DNA of 64,000 nucleotides from UBA7702 sp040776805. GTDB lineage: Bacteria > Bacillota > Dehalobacteriia > UBA7702. The notes beneath the pieces are model-generated. The model was not told the origin of the DNA. It made no database searches and saw only the letters and a program-made list of their open reading frames with translations. Position numbers and translations under genes: made by a program. How positions within the stretch are numbered: the stretch's first letter is position 1; each line of letters begins with the position of its first letter. Positions 26,735 to 35,684 of this stretch are shown here, piece after piece. The stretch lies in contig JAXGZS010000006.1 in NCBI GenBank assembly GCA_040776805.1, forward strand, positions 1 through 64,000, read 5' to 3'.

Positions 26735-28960
26735 TTATTTCGCCGACATCACATTTTTGTAATAACGGGAGAAGATCGCGGCGGCCTGGGCTCTGGTGGC
26801 GTCACCCTGGGGGGATAATTCCGTTGCGCTGACGCCCTTGATATAACCTTCGCCGACGGACCAGGCGACGGCTTCCTGAGCATAAGGAGAAACCGCGGTG
26901 GCGTCAACAAATCCGCTGAGATCCGCGGGGCTTGAAGCCGCGCTCTCCTTTGCGTCAGACCAAAGACCGGCATAGCGATAAAGGAACGCCGCCATTTGCT
27001 CTCTGGTGACGTCGCGCTGGGGACCAAAGCTGCCGTCGTCCATACCCAAAACGATACCCTGGGCCGCACCCCAAGCCACGGCGTGGAAATACCAATCGCT
27101 CTCGTTTACATCGGAGAAGGGCATTTCCGTATAGGCGGAGAGATTGTCGCCGGAAAGATTCGCCAGAATCTGCACGGCCATGGCCCTGGTGAGTTTCGTG
27201 TCGGGAGCAAAGGCATCCCCGGCCACGCCGTTCATAATACCGTGCTGATAAGCGAATTTCACCTCCGAGTAATACCAGGTGCTGTAATGGACGTCTTGAA
27301 AGGGCAGCGCGGCGAAGCCCTCTTCAAAAAGTGTTTCCCGGGCCGCGATGAACGCGGCAAGGTAGTCGATACTGCCGGAAAAGCTACTTGCCGTATCGCC
27401 GTTGACCACCGCGTTTCTGTCCCAGCGCAGGAAGTTCATGGCCGCGGAAGCCATCAGTTCATTTTTATAGTCCGGCAAGGCGGCGGTGATCCCCTGGGAT
27501 ACCGGCAAGACCGTATCTCGGTAAGCCGTTTCCACCTGCTCCGCGAAGTCTTCATGGGCAAAGAGGGCTTTGAACCAGCGCACCGACTTGGCCCACCATT
27601 TATCCGCGCCGTCCATGCCAAAGTTTAAATCGGTCAGGTTGCCAAAGGAGGTATCATAATCCCAAACCTGGTCAAAGTGGATTTTGTTATCACCGGACAA
27701 ATCGCTGTCTTTATAGATATAGAAACTACTGAAACCGGCGTCGGGGTTTCTGCACCATTCTTCCAGGAGATAGTGGAGAACGGCGGAATCCACGTCAAGG
27801 TATTCGGAATAATGTTTGCCCGCGCTGTTATAGCCGGATACGCTGTACATGGCGTCTTCCGCCGCCTGCACGTAGGAACGGATATATTCCACCTGGGCCT
27901 TGGAGGCGTATTCCGGACTCTTAATGACCACGGGGACATCGTTATTCGTCACAAAGCCGCTGGCTTCATTCAGGTAACGGCCGGCATAATCGAATTCCAG
28001 CAGATAACCGCCGGTAATATCAGCGGGGTTATTGGGAATATTGTAATACTTATACGTTCCCGCCGCGCTGCTGTTCACGTCGCCGCCGCGGGAATAGGTG
28101 TCCAAATCCGCGCTGTTTTGCTCTTCCGTCGCCTTTTCCAGATCAGTAATATCCACCCGGTTACTGCCGACCTCTACTTTTTCACAGAACATATAATTGC
28201 CGAGATATTGGTGATTGGCATAAACATCGACATACACGTATTTTACGGGATCCTTTAAACCGATCTGATCTGCCATATCCATAACCAGAGCGTTGCGAAT
28301 CAACGATTTGTCATAGTAATTGGCCAGCAGCAGCCAGGTCTTGGCTTTGCCCATACCGAATAGACTGGTCTTGCTGTCCAGCTTGATCTGATACGGTCTT
28401 TTGGGATAACCCCAGGTAGCGTTCCCCCGCCCCTTAACCTGAGAGAGGCCGCCGTTGTAAACAACACTGCCGTCTTCTGCCGTCAGCAGCATGGATCCGG
28501 TTTCCGCGAAGCTGTGATCCGCGCTGGCGTCAATATTCGCCATGGTTCCCGACGACGTGGTCAAAAACACTGCGGGAATATGATCGGACTGCATGACCCG
28601 TAACAAATAGGAACTGCCGTTCATCGTCATATTATGGTCGCCCTTGCTAGCCAGGGCGTCGGTAACGGTGTTGTTCCCAATGGTTTTGCCGTCAATGGTG
28701 ATTTTCTCGGCGTTGAACCAAAGGCGGAGGGCGCCGGGGTCCGTCGAGGAAGGCAGGAACAGGTAATAGATGCTGCCCGTTTTATACCAGGCAATGGCGT
28801 CGGCAGGCAAAGCGTTCAGATCTGCGGTGCTGGTTTGCTGCGCTGCCTCCGTGGCGGAAAAATACAGCGTCGGGGTGGCGGCGGTCACAGCGAGCGGGGC
28901 GATAGCCAAAAACAGCGCCGCCAAGACGGTAACCGCCATGATGCGAATTGATTTTTTCAT
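26735..28960 (-). CDS. CotH-kinase family surface protein with three SLH domains
   Basis: The protein has 741 residues. A signal peptide (about 1-27, ending near VTAA) is followed by a region of unknown fold, then a CotH domain (QVKGRGNATWGYPKRPYQIKLD, WDYDTSFGN). Three S-layer homology repeats occupy the last 190 residues (FQDVHYSTWYYSEV, FSDVNESDWYFHAV, FVDATAVSPYAQEA). CotH is an atypical protein kinase fold known from spore coats and cellulosomal proteins. SLH repeats anchor proteins to the cell wall, so this protein is likely displayed on the surface. Confidence 0.93.
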   Translation of the reverse strand: MKKSIRIMAVTVLAALFLAIAPLAVTAATPTLYFSATEAAQQTSTADLNALPADAIAWYKTGSIYYLFLPSSTDPGALRLWFNAEKITIDGKTIGNNTVTDALASKGDHNMTMNGSSYLLRVMQSDHIPAVFLTTSSGTMANIDASADHSFAETGSMLLTAEDGSVVYNGGLSQVKGRGNATWGYPKRPYQIKLDSKTSLFGMGKAKTWLLLANYYDKSLIRNALVMDMADQIGLKDPVKYVYVDVYANHQYLGNYMFCEKVEVGSNRVDITDLEKATEEQNSADLDTYSRGGDVNSSAAGTYKYYNIPNNPADITGGYLLEFDYAGRYLNEASGFVTNNDVPVVIKSPEYASKAQVEYIRSYVQAAEDAMYSVSGYNSAGKHYSEYLDVDSAVLHYLLEEWCRNPDAGFSSFYIYKDSDLSGDNKIHFDQVWDYDTSFGNLTDLNFGMDGADKWWAKSVRWFKALFAHEDFAEQVETAYRDTVLPVSQGITAALPDYKNELMASAAMNFLRWDRNAVVNGDTASSFSGSIDYLAAFIAARETLFEEGFAALPFQDVHYSTWYYSEVKFAYQHGIMNGVAGDAFAPDTKLTRAMAVQILANLSGDNLSAYTEMPFSDVNESDWYFHAVAWGAAQGIVLGMDDGSFGPQRDVTREQMAAFLYRYAGLWSDAKESAASSPADLSGFVDATAVSPYAQEAVAWSVGEGYIKGVSATELSPQGDATRAQAAAIFSRYYKNVMSAK

Positions 28961-28980
28961 GGTTTCTCCTTATTCTTATT

Positions 28981-30408
28981 CTATCCGGATATATTTTCTG
29001 ATACGACAAAAAGTTGCCTGTCTTTCATACCGTGTACCAAAAAGCCCCTTTCTGTATAGGCCTGAAGCGCTGTGATGATTTCAGGAGAGATCCTCTCCCC
29101 CGCCACCACCAAAGGGGTGCCGGGAGGATAGAGGTAGAGGTTTTCCGCTGCCACACAGTGGCCGCTTTCTCTGAAATCCCGACGTTCCCAGGCTCTCCCC
29201 CGGGCCGCGGCGGGGGTCATTACTTTTTCGGCGGCAACCGCCCCAAGGTCGGGGAGAGACACTGCCTTTCTTGGGGGTAAATCGTGACAGAGCCGGCTCA
29301 GCGCCGTCTGAAAACGAAAGAGCGTTTCCTTTGTATCACAAACCGAGGTCATGGCAAGCAGGTAACGGGGCGCCGCCATCTCCGTTTCCACCCGGAAATC
29401 GCTGCGTAAGAGCGCGGCAATATCCCCTCCGCCGTAACCTTCGACACCGAAGACGATTTTCCCGGGATCGTAGTCGAAAAAGCCCGCCTCCCGCCGCAAC
29501 AGCGTTACCATGGACAAGCCTTCAAGGGCTTGCCGCAGGGAAGAAAGGTTTTCACTGTATTTCGCCATCATGTTCGCGCCGTCCCGGGCCATCAGGGCGA
29601 GGCATTCGGTGATGGACGCAAGCAGCAGATAGGAGGGACTGGAGCTTTGAAAGATCTGTAACGCATGGGCCACCTCGCCGTCGTCGACGAGGGTGGATTT
29701 TACGTGAAGCAGCGCCGTTTGAGTCAGGGAAGGCAATGTTTTATGCAGGCTTTCCACCACGAGATCGGCGCCGCAATCAAGGGCCGCGGCGGGAAAATCG
29801 GCGCCGAAGCGAAAATGCGCGCCGTGGGCCGCGTCCACAATCAAGGGGATACCTCTGTTGTGGGCAAGGGCGGCGATGGCGGCAATATCCGACACAACGC
29901 CTTCATAGGTCGGGGAGGTCATGACAACGGCGCGAATATCCTCTTCCTTTGATAGCGCCTGATGGATTTCCTCCGGGTCAACGCTGCCGGCCACACCGAG
30001 CATACCGCATTGTTTCGGATAGACGTAAACGGGATCCAGCTCCCTTAAAGTAACCGCGTTGATCACCGCTTTATGACAGTTGCGGGCAATCAGAATCTTC
30101 TCCCGGGGTTTCATCACCGCGGCAATGGCCGCTAAAATCCCGCCGGTGGAACCGTTGACCAGAAAATAGGTGGCATCGCTTTGGTAAAGAGCGGCGGCAG
30201 CGGCCATGGCCTCTTTCAGGACGCCGCCGGGGTGATGGAGATCATCGAAACCGTCAATTTCCGTCATATCGTATTTACCGATACCGCCCATGAAGTCGGC
30301 GCGCCGTTTATGGCCGGGCATGTGCATGGGCAGCATATCTAAATTGCCGTAGTGAACAAGGTCGGGGAAAAGGGATTTCAGCTTATGGATGTTATCTGTT
30401 TTATTCAC
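28981..30408 (-). CDS. Orn/Lys/Arg decarboxylase family PLP enzyme
   Basis: The protein has 475 residues from GTG 30408, which follows GGAACGGGG; a GTG at 30435 is possible. The N-terminus has the family motif LPMHMPGHKR. The PLP lysine is in VESLHKTLPS, with DAAHGAHF upstream. It belongs to the short clostridial group (SpeA-like/Cad-like) that decarboxylates basic amino acids for polyamines or acid resistance. It overlaps the scfB stop by 8 bp, so it is translationally coupled to it. The stop is TAG, with a TGA seven codons further. Confidence 0.88.
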   Translation of the reverse strand: MNKTDNIHKLKSLFPDLVHYGNLDMLPMHMPGHKRRADFMGGIGKYDMTEIDGFDDLHHPGGVLKEAMAAAAALYQSDATYFLVNGSTGGILAAIAAVMKPREKILIARNCHKAVINAVTLRELDPVYVYPKQCGMLGVAGSVDPEEIHQALSKEEDIRAVVMTSPTYEGVVSDIAAIAALAHNRGIPLIVDAAHGAHFRFGADFPAAALDCGADLVVESLHKTLPSLTQTALLHVKSTLVDDGEVAHALQIFQSSSPSYLLLASITECLALMARDGANMMAKYSENLSSLRQALEGLSMVTLLRREAGFFDYDPGKIVFGVEGYGGGDIAALLRSDFRVETEMAAPRYLLAMTSVCDTKETLFRFQTALSRLCHDLPPRKAVSLPDLGAVAAEKVMTPAAARGRAWERRDFRESGHCVAAENLYLYPPGTPLVVAGERISPEIITALQAYTERGFLVHGMKDRQLFVVSENISG

Positions 30409-31801
30409 CTGAATCAGCCCCGTTCCTGCGGTCACGGGCTTCGGCGACCTTCAGCATAATCGCGTTTTCCAGGCGTTTTTTATGAAGGGTACAGCCGTAA
30501 TCATAGACGCCGTCAAGGCTTCCCGTGGCGTGGTAAGCGTTGGCCACACAGCCGCCGCTGCAGAAAAAACGGGCAAAGCAAGGATCGCATTCCTTATGGG
30601 CATAAACGTTGCAGGCTTTGAATTCCTGCCGTAATTTCTCGTTTTCAAGGCCGGTAAAGACATTGCCGAGACGAAAGCGTTCCTCGCCGACGAACTGATG
30701 GCAGGGGTAAAGCTCCCCGCCGGGGGTCACCGCCATATATTCGCTGCCGACGCCGCAGCCGGCGACGCGTTTGACAATACAGGGGCCACCGGCTAAATCG
30801 ATCATGTAGTGGTAAAAGGTAAAGGGGCGTCCCTCTTTGCGGCGGCGATTCATCTCTTTGCCCAAGAGGTCGTATTGTTCGAGCAATACCGGTAGGTCTG
30901 CTTCACCCAAAGCATAGGGATCCCCTTTCCCCGCAATCACCGGCTCCATGGATAACTCTGTAAAGCCAAGATCCGCCAGGTGCAGAATATCCCGAACAAA
31001 ATCGGTATTGTATCGGGTATAGGTACCCCGCAGATAGTAGTCCTTATGACCCCGTGCCTCAATCAGCCGCTTAAATTTCGGCAGGATCAAATCGTAACTG
31101 CCCCTGCCGTTTCTCGTTTTGCGGAAGCGGTCGTTGACTTCTTTTCTGCCGTCGATGCTCAAAACAACGTTGCTCATTTCCCGGTTGCAGAAATCAATGA
31201 CCTCATCGTCGATGAGAACGCCGTTGGTGGTAAGGGTAAAACGAAAATTCTTGTGATGCTGTTTTTCCATGCTTCGGGCATAGGCGGTGAGGTCTTTCAC
31301 CACCGCGAAATTCATCAGCGGCTCGCCGCCGAAAAAATCCACTTCCAGGTTATGCCGGTCGCCGGAATGTTCGATCAGAAAATCAAGGGCCCGTTTGCCG
31401 GTGGCAAAAGACATCAAGTCGCGGCCGCCGCGGTATTCCCCTTTCCCCGCAAAGCAGTAGCCACAGGAAAGGTTGCAGTCGTGGGCCACGTGAAGACAGA
31501 GGGCTTTGATCACCGGCGGACGCTGGCGAAGCTTTTCGGCAACCCCTAAAAAGCGGTCTTCGCTGAAGAGCTTACCCTCGTTTTTCAGGGCTTCGATGTC
31601 CGTCAACACCTCCTCAACCTCTTCGGTGGTGACGTCGTCCCGTTCCTTATATTTTGCCAAAATGAGCTTTATGATTTCTTCCTTGGGAGTACCTTCATAA
31701 AGGCCGATGATATCATAGGCCACTTCATCCAGATCGTGCACCGTACCGGAATTGGCGTCCAAAGCAATATAAAAGCCGTTGTTTTGGAATAAATGTACCA
31801 T
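30401..31801 (-). CDS. scfB: SCIFF peptide radical-SAM maturase (thioether cross-link-forming)
   Basis: The protein has 466 residues from ATG 31801; this start gives the family-typical MVHLFQNNGFYIALDANSGTVHDLDE. The radical SAM cluster motif is CNLSCGYC. The C-terminal SPASM-type region supplies further cysteines for auxiliary iron-sulfur clusters (CGVG, CHQF, CNVY, CDPCFARFFCSGGC). The enzyme forms Cys-to-alpha-carbon thioether links in the SCIFF peptide, encoded 92 bp upstream. No good ribosome binding site precedes 31801. Confidence 0.94.
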   Translation of the reverse strand: MVHLFQNNGFYIALDANSGTVHDLDEVAYDIIGLYEGTPKEEIIKLILAKYKERDDVTTEEVEEVLTDIEALKNEGKLFSEDRFLGVAEKLRQRPPVIKALCLHVAHDCNLSCGYCFAGKGEYRGGRDLMSFATGKRALDFLIEHSGDRHNLEVDFFGGEPLMNFAVVKDLTAYARSMEKQHHKNFRFTLTTNGVLIDDEVIDFCNREMSNVVLSIDGRKEVNDRFRKTRNGRGSYDLILPKFKRLIEARGHKDYYLRGTYTRYNTDFVRDILHLADLGFTELSMEPVIAGKGDPYALGEADLPVLLEQYDLLGKEMNRRRKEGRPFTFYHYMIDLAGGPCIVKRVAGCGVGSEYMAVTPGGELYPCHQFVGEERFRLGNVFTGLENEKLRQEFKACNVYAHKECDPCFARFFCSGGCVANAYHATGSLDGVYDYGCTLHKKRLENAIMLKVAEARDRRNGADSGE

Positions 31802-31849
31802 TGAGGAGGGGTTTTCCTTTCCATATGATAAAATGATAAAAAATCGCCG

Positions 31850-31893
31850 CATCACCGCGATAAAGGCGGCTCATGCGGCGATTTCATTTCAGA
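31850..31893 (-). terminator. Attenuator-like terminator between scfA and scfB
   Basis: On the minus strand AATCGCCGCAT pairs with ATGCGGCGATT and is followed by TTTT. It should cut the transcript after the peptide gene and allow limited read-through into the maturase. Confidence 0.75.
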
Positions 31894-32046
31894 TTATTCG
31901 CAATCTTTACACTGTTCGCATTGCTGGTTGGCGATACCGCAGGAAGTTTTGCACGCGGATTGGCAGGAAGTCTGACATTCACCGCAACCGCCTTCCTTTG
32001 CGGATACCGTAAGATTTCTCGTTTCCAATGTGGAGATTCTCTTCAT
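31894..32046 (-). CDS. scfA: SCIFF ranthipeptide precursor
   Basis: The precursor has 50 residues. The leader MKRISTLETRNLTVSAKEGG is followed by the signature CGECQTSCQSACKTSC. This is the precursor acted on by ScfB and is nearly universal in Clostridia. Usual family members have six cysteines; here there are eight (21, 24, 28, 32, 36, 43, 46, 49), because the tail ends in CEQCKDCE. AAGGTG precedes the ATG by 6 nt and a strong promoter lies upstream. Confidence 0.95.
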   Translation of the reverse strand: MKRISTLETRNLTVSAKEGGCGECQTSCQSACKTSCGIANQQCEQCKDCE

Positions 32047-32083
32047 TCTTACACCTTCTTTCCTGTGGCATCATACTTTATTT

Positions 32084-32111
32084 ATTATAGCGTATTTCAT
32101 AAGAATGTCAA
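32084..32111 (-). promoter_or_regulatory. Promoter of scfA
   Basis: On the minus strand TTGACA (32111-32106) and TATAAT (32089-32084) are separated by 16 bp. Confidence 0.8.
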
Positions 32112-32138
32112 GAAAGCATCAAAGCGTTTATTTTCTCA

Positions 32139-32167
32139 TTGAAATCTCCTTAAAACCATATTATAAT
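32139..32167 (+). promoter_or_regulatory. Promoter of a putative small RNA
   Basis: TTGAAA and TATAAT are separated by 17 bp with no gene downstream on this strand. Confidence 0.65.
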
Positions 32168-32173
32168 AAAAAA

Positions 32174-32374
32174 GAACCTTCCTTTCGGGGATGTAAAAAT
32201 CCCTGCGTCAAGAAGGTATCCAAAAAACTCCCAGGCCGAAAAAGGGCGGCCGCGATTGATCTCTTCATTTGAGTTTACCGTTATTTCAAAAGCCGTTTTC
32301 GTTTCATAAAAAGCGGAGGCGTTTACTGTGAAGGTTGAAAGGGCGCACCGCAGAATCTGTGGCGCGCCTTTTTT
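32174..32374 (+). ncRNA. Putative small RNA of about 200 nt, class unknown
   Basis: A consensus promoter is followed by about 200 nt without a usable ORF and then a terminator (GGCGCACCGCAG / CTGTGGCGCGCC, TTTTTT at 32369-32374). The 5' end can fold into nested stems (ACCTTC/GAAGGT enclosing GGGAT/ATCCC), and a GGCCG/CGGCC hairpin follows. The 5' ACCTTC could alternatively pair with GAAGGTT near 32331. I recognise no known RNA family; 6S RNA is one possibility. Confidence 0.45.
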
Positions 32375-32513
32375 ACATAAAACCTCTTTTTGCGAAGGCA
32401 AAACCACATCAGCGGCGAACATACACTTGCGCGGATGTTCGCTGCTGATAACAGGCCGTTAAAAAAGAACCATCTTATTTTTGAAGTGATAAGGCCCCCG
32501 GGCCTTTTGGCCC

Positions 32514-33035
32514 TCAGCGTTCCTTTTTATCGCTGACCCGTTGATTGTGACCGGTGGTTTCGCCGTTGACGCGGTTATGACCGGGGTGAAACCGGTTATG
32601 ACCGGACATACGTCCGATCTCTGCGGCGATTTCCATGCGGTAATCACGGTGGTCGACACAACGCTCACAGCCGAGGTCCTCTCCGCTGAGATGCGCGCCG
32701 GGATCGTAAAAAAGCTCCTGACGCAAAAGACGGTCCACCAGCTCTTTGCCCCTGCCGCTGTTTCCCGCATACGTAAGGACGCCGGCATTGCGGAGTTCCT
32801 CGGCTTCCTCGTTGGTCATTTCATTACAAATCAATACATCAACGCCGTTTTGTGAAAAATGACCGCCAAAGGAGTCGGCATCATCCTTTTTGAAATCAAC
32901 TACATTTTGTTTTCGTATTTTCCCATCCTGGGTATCAAAGAGCAGCAGCTGCTCCGTCCGGCCTAAATCTCTGACAACTTCACCGTTCTCACAGGCAACG
33001 GCTACTTTTAAATGTTCTTTCGCTTTAACATCCAC
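32514..33035 (-). CDS. NifX/dinitrogenase iron-molybdenum cofactor-type protein with metal-binding tail
   Basis: The protein has 173 residues from GTG 33035, behind AAGGAG. Residues 10-115 match the NifB/NifX/NafY cofactor-binding fold (KVAVACENGEVVRDLGRTEQLLLFD, GGHFSQNGVDVLICNEMTNEEAEELRNAGVLTYAGNSG). The C-terminal 60 residues add CERCVDH and a tail with three GHN motifs, which could bind metal. No nif genes are seen, so a general iron-sulfur or metal-cofactor role is more likely than nitrogenase assembly. Confidence 0.82.
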   Translation of the reverse strand: MDVKAKEHLKVAVACENGEVVRDLGRTEQLLLFDTQDGKIRKQNVVDFKKDDADSFGGHFSQNGVDVLICNEMTNEEAEELRNAGVLTYAGNSGRGKELVDRLLRQELFYDPGAHLSGEDLGCERCVDHRDYRMEIAAEIGRMSGHNRFHPGHNRVNGETTGHNQRVSDKKER

Positions 33036-33187
33036 TGCCAAAATCTCCTTTTCCAAGTAAAAATAAAGGATCTGTTTTTATTGGAGGTTTCCTCACTTTT
33101 CAGCAAAGGCACAAAAACTTTCCTTAAGTATGTTTTTCCCTACTTATCCATAAATTATTAGTACCGATGAAAAAAGGAGCGACCGCC

Positions 33188-33880
33188 ATGAATTGCGTTT
33201 TAATCATTCCGGCGCTGGAACCGCCACCAACGTTCCCCGGCTTTATTCGGGAACTGATGAAAAACGGCTTTTGCCGCATTGTCGTTGTGAACGACGGCAG
33301 CGCGGCTCCCTGGGAAGATATCTTTGCGGAAATCAAAGCAACCGGCGCCACCGTGCTGCGTCACGAAGAAAACCGCGGCAAAGGCGCGGCGCTAAAAACA
33401 GCCTTTGGCCATTGTCTTGAAGAAAATACGGCCACCGACGCTTTCATCACCGCCGACTGCGACGGTCAACATAGAATTGACGATATCAAAAAAGTGTTTT
33501 ATACTTTAGAGCAATATCCCGACAGCATTGTTTTGGGAACCCGCGTTTTTGACCGGGAAACGCCGAAAAAGAGCTATCTCGGCAACCATACCGCCGCGTT
33601 CTTTGCCAAAAATCTCTATGGCATCAACGTCAGCGATACTCAGACGGGTTTGCGGGGCCTGCCTTATGCTTACGCTCCCGTCCTTTGCCGCATTCCCGGC
33701 CAGCGTTTCGAATATGAGATCAATATGCTGATCGACGCTGCCCGCCGCCGCATTCCCCTCCGTACCGTAGCGGTAAAAACCGTTTATATCAACGACAACG
33801 CCGAAAGCCACTACCGCCCGGTTCGCGATTCCCTCCGTGTTTCTCTCTGCTTTTTGACCAACATCGGGAGGAAAACATGA
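33188..33880 (+). CDS. Family 2 glycosyltransferase
   Basis: The protein has 230 residues from ATG 33188, 9 nt after AAGGAG. The nucleotide-sugar fold shows as VVVNDGSA, ENRGKGAALKTAF and the DxD-containing TADCDGQH. There are no membrane segments. Its TGA overlaps the ATG of the next gene, an acyltransferase-like protein. Together they may decorate a lipid or envelope glycan; the acceptor is unknown. Confidence 0.88.
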   Translation: MNCVLIIPALEPPPTFPGFIRELMKNGFCRIVVVNDGSAAPWEDIFAEIKATGATVLRHEENRGKGAALKTAFGHCLEENTATDAFITADCDGQHRIDDIKKVFYTLEQYPDSIVLGTRVFDRETPKKSYLGNHTAAFFAKNLYGINVSDTQTGLRGLPYAYAPVLCRIPGQRFEYEINMLIDAARRRIPLRTVAVKTVYINDNAESHYRPVRDSLRVSLCFLTNIGRKT

Positions 33881-34536
33881 GTAAATACCGACGTTTTCTC
33901 CGCGTCACCGCATCTTTTGTGATCAAACCCTGCCGCACCACCCAAGACATCGCTAAAATACCCCAACCGACGGTTTTTCTCATCCGCCACAGCGACCTAA
34001 AGGGTCCTCTCAACGCTTTCGTTTCCTTAAAAATGCCGGTGCGCATTTGGGTGTTGGACATCTTTTTTCATTTCTCCGACTGTTTTTATCAATTCCGCGA
34101 CTATACGTTTTCCGCGCGCCGCGGCAAACATCCGCGGCGTTTCGCAGTCCGCGCCGCCTGCGCCGCGGCCTTTGTGGCGCCGCTGATCCGCACCATCGGC
34201 AGCATCCCCGTCTATCGCGGCAAACGCGAGATTCTGGAAACCTTTCGGGAAACCAACGAAACCCTGAAACACGGAAAAAACGTCGTCATTGCCGTTGATA
34301 CCGACTACAGCAATACCGCGGATCCCATCAAAGAGATCTATACCGGATTCTTTCATTTGGAAAAGGCGTATTTTCGTGACACCGGTCGCCATCTCGCCTT
34401 CACACCCTTGCGCTTTACCCCCGAAAACCGCCAAATGACCTTTTCAGAGCCGCTCTACTTTACCGGGGAAAAGCCGTTTTTCCTGGAAAAAAAAGAGCTG
34501 GCCGTCACCATCATCGAATTTCTCAATCAACCGTAA
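33877..34536 (+). CDS. Lysophospholipid acyltransferase-like protein (degenerate HX4D)
   Basis: The protein has 219 residues. The layout resembles PlsC-type acyltransferases: LIRHSDLKGPLN at the place of the NHX4D motif, SIPVYRGKRE for the second motif, VIAVDTDYSNT for the FPEG region and FTPLRF for the last. The catalytic pair is altered, with Gly where Asp is expected. It may be inactive or use another residue. It is coupled to the GT2 gene by a 4-bp overlap. Confidence 0.6.
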   Translation: MSKYRRFLRVTASFVIKPCRTTQDIAKIPQPTVFLIRHSDLKGPLNAFVSLKMPVRIWVLDIFFHFSDCFYQFRDYTFSARRGKHPRRFAVRAACAAAFVAPLIRTIGSIPVYRGKREILETFRETNETLKHGKNVVIAVDTDYSNTADPIKEIYTGFFHLEKAYFRDTGRHLAFTPLRFTPENRQMTFSEPLYFTGEKPFFLEKKELAVTIIEFLNQP

Positions 34537-34548
34537 GCAGGTACCACC

Positions 34549-35466
34549 ATGGAACTATCCGTTATCGTCGAGCAGATTTTTATGCTCTTTCTGATCGCCG
34601 CCGTAGGTTACCTTGGTTTTAAAACCAAAATATTAAACGCGGAGGGAAACAAAGTCCTTTCCCGGCTGGTGATTCATCTGACGCTGCCGGCACTGATTCT
34701 GTCTTCCGTCGCCGAAGTGCCCCAGGATATCACGAAAAGCGGCGTTTTGCTGCTGTTGGGGGCGTCTTTTTTTACTTACGCGCTTTTGGGCGCCGTCTCT
34801 TTGGCCGTGCCCCGCATTTTGAGGGCAGACCGGCGCGACTACGGCGTCTATCATTTTATGACGATTTTCGGCAACGTAGGTTTTATGGGCTTTCCGGTAC
34901 TGTCGGCACTTTTTGGCGAAAAAGCAATCTTCCTGGCCGCCATCTTTAATTTACCCATGAATCTGCTCTGTTTTTCCGTGGGCATTTTAATGATCGCCCC
35001 CAAGGGAACGAAACTAAAAGTAACCACCATCTTAAATCCCACCGTGGTCGCTTCCGTGGCGGCGCTCCTCCTCTATCTACTGCCCCTTTCGCTTCCCGCT
35101 GTGTTTAACGAAGGGCTCTCCCTCCTGGGCAGCGCCACGATTCCCCTGGCGATGATGTTGATCGGCTCCTCCCTGGCGCAACTGCCTTTCCGGGAGGTCT
35201 GGAATATCCCCAAACTTTACCTGCTCTCTCTGATCAAACTGATTTTCTGCCCCCTGCTGATCTATTTCGTTTTAGGCCTGTTCATCGACGATTCCCTGCT
35301 TCTCGGTATCGCCACCGTGCTCACGGCCATGCCGGTGGCCACCAATGCCACGATGCTTTGCATCGAATACGACGGCAATGAATTGCTGGCTTCCCGGGGC
35401 GTTTTCATCTCCACCATCCTTTCCCTGCTGACCATCGCTTTAATCGTATTTATTTTGCCTTCATGA
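34549..35466 (+). CDS. AEC (auxin efflux carrier) family transporter
   Basis: The protein has 305 residues with ten membrane segments. Family features include LSRLVIHLTLPALILSSVAE, FGNVGFMGFPVLSALFG and the conserved TIPLAMMLIGSSLA. Bacterial members move organic acids or small metabolites. It starts 12 bp after the acyltransferase-like gene and may share its transcript. Confidence 0.9.
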   Translation: MELSVIVEQIFMLFLIAAVGYLGFKTKILNAEGNKVLSRLVIHLTLPALILSSVAEVPQDITKSGVLLLLGASFFTYALLGAVSLAVPRILRADRRDYGVYHFMTIFGNVGFMGFPVLSALFGEKAIFLAAIFNLPMNLLCFSVGILMIAPKGTKLKVTTILNPTVVASVAALLLYLLPLSLPAVFNEGLSLLGSATIPLAMMLIGSSLAQLPFREVWNIPKLYLLSLIKLIFCPLLIYFVLGLFIDDSLLLGIATVLTAMPVATNATMLCIEYDGNELLASRGVFISTILSLLTIALIVFILPS

Positions 35467-35684
35467 GGCATAAAGCGAACCTTGCCCTCATACAATAGAA
35501 GAGAGCGGCATTTACGATGTAAACCGCGCTCAAAAAAACCCGGGATCTCCTCCCTCTCTTTCCTTTATCCACTGTCTCACGGTATGTCCGTGATTCCTTT
35601 CTTCTTATGACTTATCACTTTTCTTTTTGCTTTTGCCTTAGATCTCCTCGTTTTGGCGCGTCGGTGATTGGGGCTTTTCTCTCT

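Larger units (their letters stand above)
32047..32513. other. Intergenic stretch holding the scfA promoter, a possible sRNA and hairpins
   Basis: From left to right it holds the minus-strand scfA promoter, a plus-strand promoter with a downstream terminator (possible small RNA, listed separately) and a 15-bp near-perfect hairpin at 32408-32449 (ATCAGCGGCGAACAT / ATGTTCGCTGCTGAT). No plausible protein gene is present. Confidence 0.6.

Noticed and set aside
32150..32422. 90-residue ORF on the minus strand
   Set aside because: It runs through a terminator and promoter signals of the opposite strand and has no start signal or family.
32514..33035. Nitrogenase gene cluster
   Set aside because: Only a NifX-like fold is present; no nifHDK, nifB or nifE/N genes are nearby.
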